Below are positions 17,683 to 27,440 of a DNA stretch of 64,000 nt, piece by piece. Below the pieces are notes generated by a model. That model did no database searches, was not told where the DNA came from, and was given only the letters and a program-made list of their open reading frames with translations. The translations under genes were made by a program, and so were the position numbers. Positions within the stretch are counted from its first letter, which is position 1. The number at the start of each line of letters is the position of its first letter. The DNA is from Sphingobacterium multivorum (lineage in GTDB: Bacteria; Bacteroidota; Bacteroidia; Sphingobacteriales; Sphingobacteriaceae): NCBI RefSeq assembly GCF_900457465.1, contig NZ_UAUU01000011.1, positions 1,860,001-1,924,000 of the forward strand. The letters are read 5' to 3'.

Positions 17683-18705
17683 ATGATCACAACCAAGTAT
17701 TTCAACTATCGACAAATATTTAATTTAGCGGGCGCACATTTAATATGGCTGACGCTTTGGTGTTCTTTGGTGGCGGTCATTTATTATTTTTTCAATTGGC
17801 AGTGGATGATAATTCCGTGGGTGCCATTGGCATTAATCGGAACGGCCGAATCTTTTTACGTTGGTTTTAAAAATAATCAAGCCTATGACAGGCTTTGGGA
17901 AGCCCGAAAAATCTGGGGTGGAATTGTCAATTCAAGTCGTTCGTTCACGGCTATGTTATATGCTTTTGATACCCAAGACGGTGATCATACCGATTTGGAG
18001 GAACGGAGGAAAAGAATCGCCTATCGTCACATTGCCTGGCTCTATACTTTTCGTGAGCAGTTGTTGGTCCCGACAGAGTGGGAGCATATCAGCATGAAAA
18101 AACATTTTGGTTCAATGAATGTGAAGCGGAACAGGTTGATAAAGGCTGGCTTTCCAGATTATAGTAGAACTTCGATTTTTTTGCGTAAATATCTTTCTGC
18201 GGAGGAGTTTAAGTTGCAGAGTGAATATAAAAATTTTGCGACTTATTTGATTTCTAAACAAGCAAAAGAAGTGAATGCGTTGAAAAATGATCAGATTATT
18301 TCGGATTTTAACCAAACGCAACTGCAGAATTGCCTGAATCAATTTTACGATTATCAAGGACAGGCAGAAAGGATCAAAAAATTTCCATCACCTAGGCAGT
18401 TTGCCAGTACAGCCTTTGTCTTCAATGTTATTTTAATCATTCTACTTCCTTTGGGCCTCGTGAATGAATTTGCGAAATTAGGGGACTGGGGTATCTGGAC
18501 CAGTATTCCTTTTTGTGTGGTCATAGGATGGATTTATATTGTGATGGAATTGGTCGGCGATTATACCGAAAATCCTTTTGGAGGTCTGATGTTTGATGTA
18601 CCGATGCTTTCCATTTGTAGGACCATTGAAATTGATTTATTGCAGATGGTGGGAGATGAGGATCTTCCGGAAGCTATTGCATCGAAAAACGGTGTGTTGG
18701 TTTAG
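17683..18705 (+). CDS. Bestrophin family ion channel protein
   Basis: The 340-residue membrane protein fits the bacterial bestrophin (formerly UPF0187) family: IPWVPLALIGTAESFYVGFK in the second hydrophobic stretch, then the signature NNQAYDRLWEARKIWGGIVN, and ENPFGGLMFDVPMLSICR near the C-terminus. Bacterial bestrophins form pentameric channels, often cation-selective. The ATG at 17683 is preferred over a TTG 45 bp upstream. The stop is 6 bp from the end of the convergent Lrp gene. Confidence 0.88.
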   Translation: MITTKYFNYRQIFNLAGAHLIWLTLWCSLVAVIYYFFNWQWMIIPWVPLALIGTAESFYVGFKNNQAYDRLWEARKIWGGIVNSSRSFTAMLYAFDTQDGDHTDLEERRKRIAYRHIAWLYTFREQLLVPTEWEHISMKKHFGSMNVKRNRLIKAGFPDYSRTSIFLRKYLSAEEFKLQSEYKNFATYLISKQAKEVNALKNDQIISDFNQTQLQNCLNQFYDYQGQAERIKKFPSPRQFASTAFVFNVILIILLPLGLVNEFAKLGDWGIWTSIPFCVVIGWIYIVMELVGDYTENPFGGLMFDVPMLSICRTIEIDLLQMVGDEDLPEAIASKNGVLV

Positions 18706-18711
18706 AACTTC

Positions 18712-19170
18712 TTACAGATCTATTACCAATGTATTTTTTACCTCAGCGATCATAAAGGAACTGTGGGTGCTTGCAATGTGCTGTAAGCTAGTTAGTTTTG
18801 TTAACATGAAGCTGCGATAGTCTGCCATGTCCTTGACACAAATCTTGAGGATATAGTCGTAGTCGCCACTCACGTGAAAACACTCGGTTACCTCTTGAAG
18901 GTTCATGACCTCTTTTTCAAACTGTAAAATATACTCCTTTTTGTGCTGTGTTAATTTTACGTGGCATAATACGAGGAAATCTTTTGCTATCTTCTTTTTA
19001 TCCAGTATGGCGACATAGCCTGCGATAATTCCCGTATTTTCGAGCTTGCGGACTCTCTCATAGACTGCTGTCACGGACAAGTTCAGCTTGTAGGACAGTT
19101 CTTTGGTCGTTTGTTTCGCATCTTCTTGGAGAAAACGCAATAACTTAAGGTCAATTTCGTCAAAGTGCAT
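18712..19170 (-). CDS. Lrp/AsnC family transcriptional regulator
   Basis: This 152-residue protein has the N-terminal helix-turn-helix of the family (DLKLLRFLQEDAKQTTKELS then YKLNLSVTAVYERVRKLENT) and a C-terminal RAM ligand-binding domain (VTECFHVSGDYDYILKICVK). It is divergent from a methionine gamma-lyase-like gene, 144 bp away, and likely controls it in response to an amino acid. Length is standard. Confidence 0.93.
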   Translation of the reverse strand: MHFDEIDLKLLRFLQEDAKQTTKELSYKLNLSVTAVYERVRKLENTGIIAGYVAILDKKKIAKDFLVLCHVKLTQHKKEYILQFEKEVMNLQEVTECFHVSGDYDYILKICVKDMADYRSFMLTKLTSLQHIASTHSSFMIAEVKNTLVIDL

Positions 19171-19247
19171 AGATTATTTTTTTGTGTTTGGTATCAGTTT
19201 TTAAAGTGTTCAGATGTTTTAACTAATTATTGTTGATATAATAGATT

Positions 19248-19261
19248 TATATTCTAATATA
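19248..19261. promoter_or_regulatory. Candidate Lrp-type operator in divergent region
   Basis: TATATTCTAATATA is a palindrome with 6-base arms and a 2-base spacer, set in an AT-rich stretch between the Lrp gene and the lyase gene. A second, looser pair GATATaatctaaaATATC follows at about 19277-19295. Position and symmetry suggest autoregulatory binding sites. Confidence 0.45.
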
Positions 19262-19314
19262 GATAAAAATACTTGTGATATAATCTAAAATATCTCAATT
19301 TTAAAGATAAAAGT

Positions 19315-20484
19315 ATGGATAATTTTAATGCAGCAAATGAAATTCAAGATTTGCAATACTTTGGAGAGTTTGGAGGTGTGAATCCGTCAATTTCAGACAG
19401 CTCTACCTATACCTTTCTTTCCGCTAAAAAAATGTTCGACACATTTGAAGGGAATGCAGAAGGCTGTTATCTCTATTCAAGACATTCCTCGCCAATGAAT
19501 TTGTATTTGGCGCAAGCTTTAGCAAAAATGGAGAATACCGCTGCGGCCAATGTAACATCTTCGGGTATGGGAGCGATCACAACAGTTCTTTTACAGTTAT
19601 GTAAAAGCGGCGACCATATTATTTCCAGTAGGACGATCTACGGTGGAACTTATGCCTTTCTCAAAAATTTTCTCCCACCTTTCCAGATTGAGACAACATT
19701 TTTGGATATTAATGATGCCCACGAAATCGAAAGATCGATAAGACCTAATACAAAGGTGCTGTATTGCGAAAGCGTGAGCAACCCTTTATTGCATGTGGCT
19801 GACTTAAGAAAACTTTCAGCCATCTGTAAAAAACACAAGCTAAAACTGATTGTCGACAATACGTTTTCTCCGTTGTCTATATCGCCGATACTTTTGGGAG
19901 CAGACATTGTCATCCATAGTCTAACGAAATTTATCAATGGCAGTAGTGATACAGTAGGTGGGGTTTATTGTGGAAGTCAGGAGTTTATTAATGAAACGAA
20001 AAATGTGAACACAGGGACTTGTATGTTATTGGGACCGACGATGGACAGCTTACGTTCGGCGAGTATATTGAAGAATTTGAGAACACTTCATATACGGATG
20101 AGACAACATAGCTATAACGCGATGTATCTTGCAGAACGGTTTGAGAAAGATGGACTAAAGGTATCTTATCCGGGCTTACATTCGCATCGAGATCATGAAT
20201 TAATGAAAAGTATGATGCATGAGACCTATGGTTTTGGAGGCTTAATGACAGTTGATGTGGAAACCACTGAAAAAGCCAATGAATTAATGGAACTGATGCA
20301 GGCTGAAAATTTAGGGTATTTAGCCGTCAGCCTAGGATTCTATAAGACGCTATTCTCCTGTTCAGGTAGTTCTACGTCATCAGAAATTCCTGAAGAAGAG
20401 CGCTTAAAGATGGGTATTTCCGATGGATTGATCAGGTTTTCCATTGGCCTAGATCAAGACATGAGCGCACTTATCAAAAAATGA
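19315..20484 (+). CDS. Methionine gamma-lyase-like PLP enzyme (Cys/Met metabolism family)
   Basis: The 389-residue protein is a fold-type I PLP enzyme of the Cys/Met metabolism family. Seen are the phosphate-binding ANVTSSGMGAITTVLLQL, the cofactor Asp in KLIVDNTFSPLS, the Schiff-base Lys in HSLTKFINGSSDTVGG (about residue 205), and the C-terminal SCSGSSTSSEIPEEER. Members split methionine to methanethiol, ammonia and 2-oxobutyrate or act on related sulfur amino acids. The divergent Lrp regulator supports an amino-acid catabolic role. It could also be a cystathionine-type lyase. Confidence 0.85.
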   Translation: MDNFNAANEIQDLQYFGEFGGVNPSISDSSTYTFLSAKKMFDTFEGNAEGCYLYSRHSSPMNLYLAQALAKMENTAAANVTSSGMGAITTVLLQLCKSGDHIISSRTIYGGTYAFLKNFLPPFQIETTFLDINDAHEIERSIRPNTKVLYCESVSNPLLHVADLRKLSAICKKHKLKLIVDNTFSPLSISPILLGADIVIHSLTKFINGSSDTVGGVYCGSQEFINETKNVNTGTCMLLGPTMDSLRSASILKNLRTLHIRMRQHSYNAMYLAERFEKDGLKVSYPGLHSHRDHELMKSMMHETYGFGGLMTVDVETTEKANELMELMQAENLGYLAVSLGFYKTLFSCSGSSTSSEIPEEERLKMGISDGLIRFSIGLDQDMSALIKK

Positions 20485-20728
20485 GAGCATGCATGCAAAA
20501 GATTGGGATTTTGGAGTAATAAGCAGTATCTCGGTTGGGTTCATTTATGGGATAATCAGACATCTTGACATGTTTTGGAGGAAACTATGGATAGTTTTCT
20601 GATTGATTGGAGTGCAAAAAGTTTCAATTGTCACATAGACATCACTATTTACGATGATAGGGGCTGTAATAGCTCAAAAATCTCTTTTGGCATATCATTA
20701 GCAATTTAAAATCAATATTTTAGTTAAT

Positions 20729-21913
20729 ATGGCAAAGAGACTTTTACTGATATTATTCTTATTTGTTTTGGGTGATATCTATTTTTTTCAGGCTTTCAGT
20801 ACGGTTATTCGTGGTTCGATTTGGCAGAACATGTATTGGGGGATTGATATCCTGTTGTTTTTTGGTGTTTTTACATTAATTTTTTTGCGGAGAGCGGGTT
20901 ATGATGTCCAGGAGACAGCAACAAGTCTGATTACAGCATTTTTAATTGTTTTCATACCAAAATTGCTTGCTGTTCCCTTTTTATTTGTTGAAGATCTGAT
21001 GCGTATTTTTCGTTCCTTTCCTCCACGTAGTATATTTTTGAGTGAGATTGTATTGTTTTTGGCGGGGGCCATGTTATTGGTTATTTTTTTCGGTTTAACG
21101 AAAGGTCGTTATTTTTATAAAGTGAGAGAGGAAGTATTGAGTTTTCCTGATCTACCTACGGCGTTTGACGGTTTTAAAATTACGCAGCTATCGGATATTC
21201 ATTCTGGTAGTTTATCTGATTTCAAAAGGGTACGTAAAGGTATCGAATTGGCAAATGCACAAAACAGTGATCTGGTATTGTTTACGGGCGATCTAGTCAA
21301 TAATAAAGCTTCCGAAATGGAACCCTGGGTTTCGGACTTCAACCGATTAGAAGCTCCTTCGGGCAAGTTTTCAGTCCTTGGAAATCACGATTATGGGGAC
21401 TATGTGCAATGGGAAAGTGTTGAATCAAAAGCCTTAAATTTGAATAGGCTTAAGGAAATTCATCATGAAATGGGATTTAAATTGCTGCTAAATGAATCGA
21501 TAGCGATAGAAAAGCAAGGTGAGCGTATTTCGTTAATTGGAGTTGAGAATTGGGGGAAAGGAGGGTTTCATCAATATGGTGATCTTGCTAAAGCAACCCT
21601 TGGATTGGAAGCGGATACCTTCAAAATTTTGATGTCTCATGATCCTTCACATTGGGATCATGTTACTTTGGACTATGACCAACATGTCCATCTGACGCTG
21701 GCAGGACATACGCATGGTATGCAGTTTGGGATAGAACTATTTGGGTTAAAATGGAGTCCAATTCAATATTTTTATAAACAGTGGGCCGGACTCTATCAAA
21801 AACAAGGAAAATATCTTTATGTCAACCGCGGTTTTGGTTTTCACGGCCTAAAAGGTCGGATAGGTGTTTGGCCTGAAATTACGGTTATTACATTACGGAA
21901 AAGCGTTGTCTGA
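20729..21913 (+). CDS. Membrane-bound metallophosphoesterase
   Basis: The 394-residue protein has three to four N-terminal membrane helices (to about residue 125) and a calcineurin-like phosphoesterase domain. All metal-binding motifs are present: LSDIHSG, FTGDLVNNK, LGNHDYGDY, LMSHDPSHWD and LAGHTHGMQFG. Relatives (YkuE-like) hydrolyse phosphoesters such as UDP-diacylglucosamine-type lipids; substrate here is unknown. The gene is single with a 244-bp upstream gap. Confidence 0.9.
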   Translation: MAKRLLLILFLFVLGDIYFFQAFSTVIRGSIWQNMYWGIDILLFFGVFTLIFLRRAGYDVQETATSLITAFLIVFIPKLLAVPFLFVEDLMRIFRSFPPRSIFLSEIVLFLAGAMLLVIFFGLTKGRYFYKVREEVLSFPDLPTAFDGFKITQLSDIHSGSLSDFKRVRKGIELANAQNSDLVLFTGDLVNNKASEMEPWVSDFNRLEAPSGKFSVLGNHDYGDYVQWESVESKALNLNRLKEIHHEMGFKLLLNESIAIEKQGERISLIGVENWGKGGFHQYGDLAKATLGLEADTFKILMSHDPSHWDHVTLDYDQHVHLTLAGHTHGMQFGIELFGLKWSPIQYFYKQWAGLYQKQGKYLYVNRGFGFHGLKGRIGVWPEITVITLRKSVV

Positions 21914-21948
21914 TATTTTGGTATGAGAAACAACGCTCATCTGTTCTA

Positions 21949-22353
21949 TCAATCGATAAGATTCATTTCCTTTAATCGGCTAAAGATAATCTGATCTACG
22001 GCAGAAGTCCTATGTTTGTCCTTATAGGTTAACCATTCAAATGTCTCGATTTCATTCGCTGGATGCAATACTCCTTCGAAATCAGAAAAGTAGCAGGTCA
22101 TTCTTACGAGCGTATCTTGATTTCGTCCATCGGCGATTGCTTCAAAGGTGCCCAAAAGGCGCATTGATTCTTCGACGATGTGCACAGAAAGCTCCTCCAG
22201 TATTTCTCTTTTTAAACAGGTAATATCGGATTCATTATTCTCTCGTTTACCACCAGGAAAGTAAAATTTTGTTTTAGTCTTGGAACGTGTGCTCAGTATT
22301 TTCCTGTCTTTAATGTTAATTAAAGCAACTTTGTCTATTATTTTATGCTGCAT
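21949..22353 (-). CDS. NUDIX hydrolase
   Basis: This 134-residue protein has a Nudix box GKRENNESDITCLKREILEE followed by LSV, where the usual Gly of EExGU is Ser. The catalytic Glu residues are retained. It likely hydrolyses a nucleoside diphosphate linked to another moiety. It is convergent with the metallophosphoesterase gene, 35 bp away. Confidence 0.88.
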   Translation of the reverse strand: MQHKIIDKVALINIKDRKILSTRSKTKTKFYFPGGKRENNESDITCLKREILEELSVHIVEESMRLLGTFEAIADGRNQDTLVRMTCYFSDFEGVLHPANEIETFEWLTYKDKHRTSAVDQIIFSRLKEMNLID

Positions 22354-22451
22354 ATTGCAAAACTAGCCATTGAGAATGAAAAATCAGATAGCATGGTGGA
22401 ATACTGCTTGAAATTTTATTCAAATTGGAGTATTTAAAGGAAGATGAACCT

Positions 22452-23132
22452 TTATATTTCTGATGTTAGTATCTTAACAATTTCATTGAAGCCTCTTTGT
22501 TTTGCGTGTTGCAAAGGGCTTGTGCCATTGAAATCTGGAATATCCAATTTTGCCCCAGCATCTTTTAGAATCTGAATAATTTCCTGATATTTTTTGCTTC
22601 CGTCACCGAGTACAACGGCTTCCATCATAGCAGTCCATCCTAAACGATTGACATGATCCAAAGGGAAATTTTTGGTATTGGCCAATAATCTTACCGTTTC
22701 TACATATCCACGTTCGCATGCCGGGATTAAAGCTGTGCCGTTATATCGATTAAATAGATCGAAGCGAGGGCCGTGATCTAAGAAAAGTTTGACGAGTTCA
22801 ACTTGCCCACTTGCACCTGCGTATAAAAATGGGCTATCCATATTGTCGGCCTGAAGGTTGACATCGGCACCATACTCTACCAATAATTTGGCCATTTCAA
22901 TATTTCCATTGTTTGTCGCGATAAGTAGAATAGAACGTTTATTCGTATCTTCGCTATTTACGTTGGCATTATTCTCGAGCGCTTTTTTCACTCCCTCTAA
23001 GTCATTTTTGGTGACCAATTTAATAATTTCTTCCTGGGACGAATTTTCGGTATATGAGTTTTCTGTTAATGCCGATCGGCACGAATTTGTTATGCTCATC
23101 ATTATCAGGAGTATTAAAGTTGTTTTCATCAT
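22452..23132 (-). CDS. Ankyrin-repeat lipoprotein
   Basis: The 226-residue protein starts with a lipoprotein signal peptide (MMKTTLILLIMMSITNSC, lipobox Cys18). The remainder is about five ankyrin repeats, with consensus pieces such as NKRSILLIATNNGNIEMAKL, LVEYGADVNLQADNMDSPFL and NGTSPLQHAKQRGFNEIVKI. Ankyrin repeats mediate protein binding. It should sit on the periplasmic or outer-membrane surface. No partner gene is adjacent. Confidence 0.88.
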   Translation of the reverse strand: MMKTTLILLIMMSITNSCRSALTENSYTENSSQEEIIKLVTKNDLEGVKKALENNANVNSEDTNKRSILLIATNNGNIEMAKLLVEYGADVNLQADNMDSPFLYAGASGQVELVKLFLDHGPRFDLFNRYNGTALIPACERGYVETVRLLANTKNFPLDHVNRLGWTAMMEAVVLGDGSKKYQEIIQILKDAGAKLDIPDFNGTSPLQHAKQRGFNEIVKILTSEI

Positions 23133-23515
23133 TTTATTGTGCTATAATTTTTTCGATAAAGCCGAAGAAGCTTCGATGTTTAATACAAAAATAGTAGCTA
23201 AGGCTGTTTTTACAATGTGGTTTTCATTCCATCTGTTGGACAATTTATTACTACAGTGTATTTTAAGTGTCGTTCTCATTGGTCTCATGCTGGCTGAAAG
23301 TACATTCGTGGTAGTTTCACCTTATGTATACTGTTGAGCAAAAGTCGGCGCTGTGATAAATTGTTCAAATATCGAGATGTATTCTGCAAAAGATCAGGGA
23401 GAATCATTGCGACCTTTGTTCTGGTGATACTGAATAATAAATGTGGAAAAATAATACCGTTTCTATTGTCCAGTAAATTTTAGAGAACAAGAAAAAGAAT
23501 ATTATCAAAATAAAT
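23133..23515. other. Intergenic region (383 bp)
   Basis: It lies between the divergent ankyrin lipoprotein and amidohydrolase genes. It must hold both promoters, but no clear TAnnTTTG box, hairpin or coding frame was found; longer plus-strand open frames here only extend from the antisense of the ankyrin gene. Confidence 0.4.
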
Positions 23516-24727
23516 ATGAAAGCTAAAACATATATTTTAAAAAACGTACGGCTTGAGACAGGATTCGAGTTTGATGGAAAGGAAGTTATAAGCACAAATA
23601 CGGCTTTATTCTGTGTTGAAGTTGAAGAGGGTAAGATCAAAGGAATCAAACCAAATACTGCAAATGCTAATGCGATCGATGCAAAAGGACACTTGATGTT
23701 GCCGGCTTTTAAGGATATGCATGCCCATTTGGATAAAATGTTGTTTGGTCTGCCATGGGAAGCTGTATCGCCAACACGGCATACCGTAAAAGATATGATC
23801 GCGTATGAGCAGAAGATGATCCCAGAATGGTTAAGCACCTCAGTCGAAAGAACGGGCAAAATGCTGCGTTTTCTGCAGGCATACGGAACTGATTTTATTC
23901 GTTCACATTTCAATGTCGATCCAACATCTGGACTAAAATCGTTAACAAATTTGGAAAAGGCACTGGCATCGAAAAAAGACACGGTAGAAGCGGAGCTGGT
24001 TGCTTTTCCACAGCATGGCCTTTATTATACAGATACTTTACCCATTTTGAAGGATGTTGCAAAACTGGATGCTGTTAGTTTCATAGGTGGAGTAGATCCG
24101 TACTCTTTGGACGGAAGTATCGAAAAAAGTATGGACCAGATTACGCAGTTGGCGCTTGATAACAATAAGGGCATTGACATACACCTCCATGAAATGGGAG
24201 AAAGTGGTATGAAGACAATCGAGTTTTTGATCGACCGTACATTGGAAAACCCTCAATTAAAAGGGAAAGCTTTTGTTAGCCATGCTTTTGCACTTAGTCG
24301 TCTCACAAATGTAGAAGCCGAAAAAATTGCGGCACGTCTCGCAGAGGCGGGTGTAGGAATCGTGTCCTCTGTGCCCTTTGGCAATATGATTATGCCTATT
24401 CCGACACTTCGGAAATATGGTGTGAAGGTTTTGATTGGAAATGACAATATTCAGGATCACTGGAATACGTTTGGTTCGGGAAACATGCTCCTGAAAGCGA
24501 ATCTAATTGCTGAGCTGTATGGCTATGGAACAGAATTCGGCTTATCCAGAACACTCGCTTTCGCCACACGTTACAAATTGCCTTTGGATAATAATGGAAA
24601 TCAACAATGGCCGAAAGTGGGCGATGAAGCCAGCATGGTGTTTGTTGAGGCAAGTTGTTCTGCTGAAGCAGTTTCTCGGATTTCACCGGTGACTTCATTG
24701 ATCCACAAAGGCAATATTGTGTTCTAA
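23516..24727 (+). CDS. Amidohydrolase, cytosine deaminase-like
   Basis: The 403-residue metal-dependent hydrolase has the HxH motif in KDMHAHLDKMLFG, the metal His and catalytic Glu in DIHLHEMGESG, SHAFALSRL with a further His, and the metal Asp in LIGNDNIQDHW. This set is typical of the CodA/cytosine deaminase branch of the amidohydrolase superfamily, which removes amino groups from cyclic amidines. No signal peptide. A terminator hairpin lies 140 bp downstream. Substrate could also be a related heterocycle. Confidence 0.85.
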   Translation: MKAKTYILKNVRLETGFEFDGKEVISTNTALFCVEVEEGKIKGIKPNTANANAIDAKGHLMLPAFKDMHAHLDKMLFGLPWEAVSPTRHTVKDMIAYEQKMIPEWLSTSVERTGKMLRFLQAYGTDFIRSHFNVDPTSGLKSLTNLEKALASKKDTVEAELVAFPQHGLYYTDTLPILKDVAKLDAVSFIGGVDPYSLDGSIEKSMDQITQLALDNNKGIDIHLHEMGESGMKTIEFLIDRTLENPQLKGKAFVSHAFALSRLTNVEAEKIAARLAEAGVGIVSSVPFGNMIMPIPTLRKYGVKVLIGNDNIQDHWNTFGSGNMLLKANLIAELYGYGTEFGLSRTLAFATRYKLPLDNNGNQQWPKVGDEASMVFVEASCSAEAVSRISPVTSLIHKGNIVF

Positions 24728-24867
24728 AGTACGCCACTATCGGATAATAATTGCGTTCCGAACGCTAACTGCCTTCGGGATTCCAGCAATGTGTCGTTTC
24801 CTAAATGCCCAACCAATTGTACGTTATTGCGTGGAGAAATATTGAATTTAAGAGAACAATTTTGTTG

Positions 24868-24898
24868 AAGAGCCGGTTATCCTCATAACTGGCTTTTC
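24868..24898 (+). terminator. Rho-independent terminator after the amidohydrolase gene
   Basis: A 13-bp stem (24868-24880 with 24885-24897, two G-T pairs) with a CCTC loop ends in TTTT. It is 140 bp past the stop codon. Confidence 0.65.
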
Positions 24899-24994
24899 AC
24901 GTCTAAGGCCTTGCTGTAGAACAGATGTTTTTAGGAGTGGTCATTTGTAATTGAGGCGAGAATAATGTATGTTGGATAAAAAATAATTTATACG

Positions 24995-25783
24995 ATGGAA
25001 TTTTCACCATTTAACGGGGTTGTCAAACTTTGCCTAAAAGGCATACAATTGAAAGAAAACGGTAAACACGATGAAGCCCTGTCCTTTTTTACAGAGGGTT
25101 ATCGGGAGGCAAGCGATGACCATGAGAAGGTTTATTGCAGCCTATTTTGTATCTCGACAGCAGAAAACGGTTTCGGATCGTTTAAAATGGCTGCACATAG
25201 CCTTAGATCACGCATTGGTAATCAGTGATGATCGGACTATCAGTGCATTGCCCGGAATGTATTTGAAGATTTGTGCCTGTTACACAAGTTTAGGAGAAGA
25301 AGCAATGGCAAGTGAATATGCAAGGTTGGCCTCTTGTTTTAAGAACATTCCCTTTGATAAGGGACCTTTTTATCACGGTACAAAAGCAGATGCACAAATC
25401 GGCGATTATTGGTTCCAGGCTTCAATTCCAACTATCAAGCCGACTTCAAAATGAATCATATTTATTTTACAGGTATGATGAATGGGGCCGGACTTGCAGC
25501 GGTCCTGGCAAAAGGTGAGCGCAGCGAGCGGGTATTTATTGTTGAACCTACCGGTTATTATGAGCATGACCCTAATCTGACGGACCAGAAGTTTCCCGGA
25601 AATCCGACACGTTCTTATAGATCTGAGTTTCCATTAAAAATTATAGGTGAGGTTGCTGAGTGGGCAAAACCAGGTGTTCAGGAACTTGAAAAATTTCGTG
25701 ATAAACTAGATCAGAATGGTGGCGAGATTATCATTAAGAAACCAGGAGCGGTTGCTCCGGCAATCGGAATTATGTCTTACTGA
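24995..25783 (+). pseudogene. arr: Extended Arr-type NAD(+)-rifampin ADP-ribosyltransferase, two frameshifts
   Basis: Three frames join into one 262-residue protein when one G is removed at 25129-25130 and one T added at 25406-25407. The C-terminal half is clearly Arr: KGPFYHGTKADAQIGD, PGFNSNYQ, VFIVEPTGYYEHDPNLTDQK and FPGNPTRSYRSEFPLKIIGE. The first 130 residues are helical and TPR-like (FSPFNGVVKLCLKGIQLKEN), a Bacteroidota extension absent from the classical 140-residue Arr. Arr enzymes inactivate rifamycins by ADP-ribosylation. As written the gene would give no active enzyme. It begins at ATG 24995; the stop overlaps the convergent gene by 14 bp. Confidence 0.85.
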
Positions 25784-26352
25784 TAACAATCTGACTGATG
25801 ACTTCAAAATCTGAAATTCGATAATCGTCGTCAAAAAATAACCCGTTGATATAACGTTGTATAGGATAGAACAGATCGGCCGGTGTATCACCGAAAATGT
25901 TTTGAAATCGTTCGGAATAGAATACAGATAATTGTATTGCCCTTTACCCAAACTGATACCGCCGATCTTTTTGAGATAACCCGTTATCTTATGTTTAGTT
26001 TTGTTGGAGAATGCTTCTTTCGTCTCTATAAAATAATCTTCAATGTAAAAATTACGGATATCATGAAGATTAAGTATGCTGTTTGGAGCAGGTTTGATAC
26101 GTCTTGAATAGGATACATCAACCAAAATACAACTGGCTTTATGCGCTTTCGAGAGATCAATAAAGTAGCTTCATCGACCATAAGGTGTTTACTGTCTTTA
26201 TATACACCGAGCAGCATTTCATTGATCTCCCGATCCGAATAATCGGATATATTAGAAGATCTTCCCAACTTTTCAAATGCGAGATCACTTTCACTCCAAT
26301 TTTTTCTAATTCTATTAAGCTCGTGCTGTTGAAAAGTTTTTATTTTCTCCAT
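25770..26352 (-). pseudogene. Hypothetical protein gene, two frameshifts
   Basis: Adding one base in the A run at 26162-26164 and one in the T run at 25900-25903 gives a continuous 194-residue protein beginning MEKIKTFQQHELNRIRKNW and ending VISQIVISKT. The repaired joins (EATFIDLSKAHKASC and NDFKNIFGDTPADLF) read smoothly, which supports a single ancestral gene. I do not recognise the family. It is soluble, charged, with aromatic-rich stretches (RNFYIEDYFIETKEAF). It overlaps the end of the arr gene by 14 bp in convergent orientation. Confidence 0.65.
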
Positions 26353-26677
26353 ATATAATTTGTCTAACCTTACTTTAGCGAGTTTAAAGATAATTTTAAA
26401 ACTTTACTTTCATCAATCTTATGGCTTGCAAAGTGCAATTTGAATCAAATCTAATTTAATAGAGTCTTTGTTTAATGCTGTCGTACTTCGCTAATGCGCT
26501 ATTTCTGAGGAAGAATAAGTGTAATAATTGTTGGATTTTCCGTGTCGATATAAGGTGACATCACAGCTTTAAGTAGTCCGTGTGTCAAATCATTTTGAGT
26601 AAATCGCATCGATTCTCGGCGCGATTATGTAGTGAAGGAAGAGCCACCTGTATTAACAAATGGCTCCTACGAAGTTT
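26353..26677. other. Intergenic region (325 bp)
   Basis: Between the upstream end of the hypothetical gene and the 3' end of yceI. A stem GAGCCA/TGGCTC at about 26640-26666 follows the yceI stop on its strand and may terminate it weakly. Nothing else is recognisable. Confidence 0.4.
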
Positions 26678-27240
26678 TTATCTTACAGCCTTAAGCACGA
26701 TATCTAAGGTGAATTCATCATCGATGGCGCGATTGCCTAAGTCGGAGAAAAGCTTGCTGAACGATACTGTATATCAAAGTCCAGTCGATTTACCTTAACT
26801 CCTATAGCTTCAGCAGAAAGTCCGTCTGCAGTTGTGGTGACTTTTGCTGGAAGGAGATCGATTTTGTTTTATTCTGATCGTCAGATTGCCCGTTATGATT
26901 GGATTACCTTTGCTATTATCAACTTTACTGATGACAAATTTACTGCTGGGGTAGGTCGGCACATTGAAGAAATCTTCATTTTTTAGGTGCCCGGTCAATT
27001 TAGGAGCATCAGTACAAGCCATGGAATTCATATCTATGGTAAAACCACCGCCGGTAATTTTCCCCTTTTCTGTCTGTACCGTTCCATCTTGTATATTGAT
27101 TGTTCCCACATGTCCCCCGACAACTTTTTTCGCATTCCATTTGATCGTCGAATTTTGTGTGTTCACTTTGTAGCTTATCTTTTGGGCGAAGGCCATTGAT
27201 GTTAAGCAAATAATTGCTAGCGTTAGACTGGTTCTTTCAT
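26678..27240 (-). pseudogene. YceI family periplasmic protein, four frameshifts
   Basis: Four single-base restorations (at 27235-27237, 26872-26873, 26851-26852 and 26749-26752) give a full 188-residue YceI-like protein. It starts with the signal peptide MKRTSLTLAIICLTSMAFAQ. The lipocalin-like body follows (STIKWNAKKVVGGHVGTINI, DIQYRSASFFSDLGNRAIDD), and it ends LDIVLKAVR. YceI proteins bind isoprenoid-type lipids in the periplasm. All four lesions are losses of one base from a homopolymer. The observed length plus four is a whole number of codons. Confidence 0.82.
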
Positions 27241-27440
27241 TGAAGTGATTTATATGAACTCAAATATACATGGTCTTTTGCGGATACTTCTATGTTTAAA
27301 CTTGTTTTTTTGTTTGCGCAGTGTCAATATTGTGCTTGCCTTTCTTGATTCGTCATCGATACCCGCTAACTTAGTACAACGTAAATTAGGGGATCGAAGA
27401 TATCTTCGTATCCAAATTGTGGTCTATAAAAAAAGATAAT

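Noticed and set aside
27245..27439. 64-codon frame upstream of the alcohol dehydrogenase
   Set aside because: Hydrophobic low-complexity frame without a match; it occupies the promoter region between divergent yceI and dehydrogenase genes.
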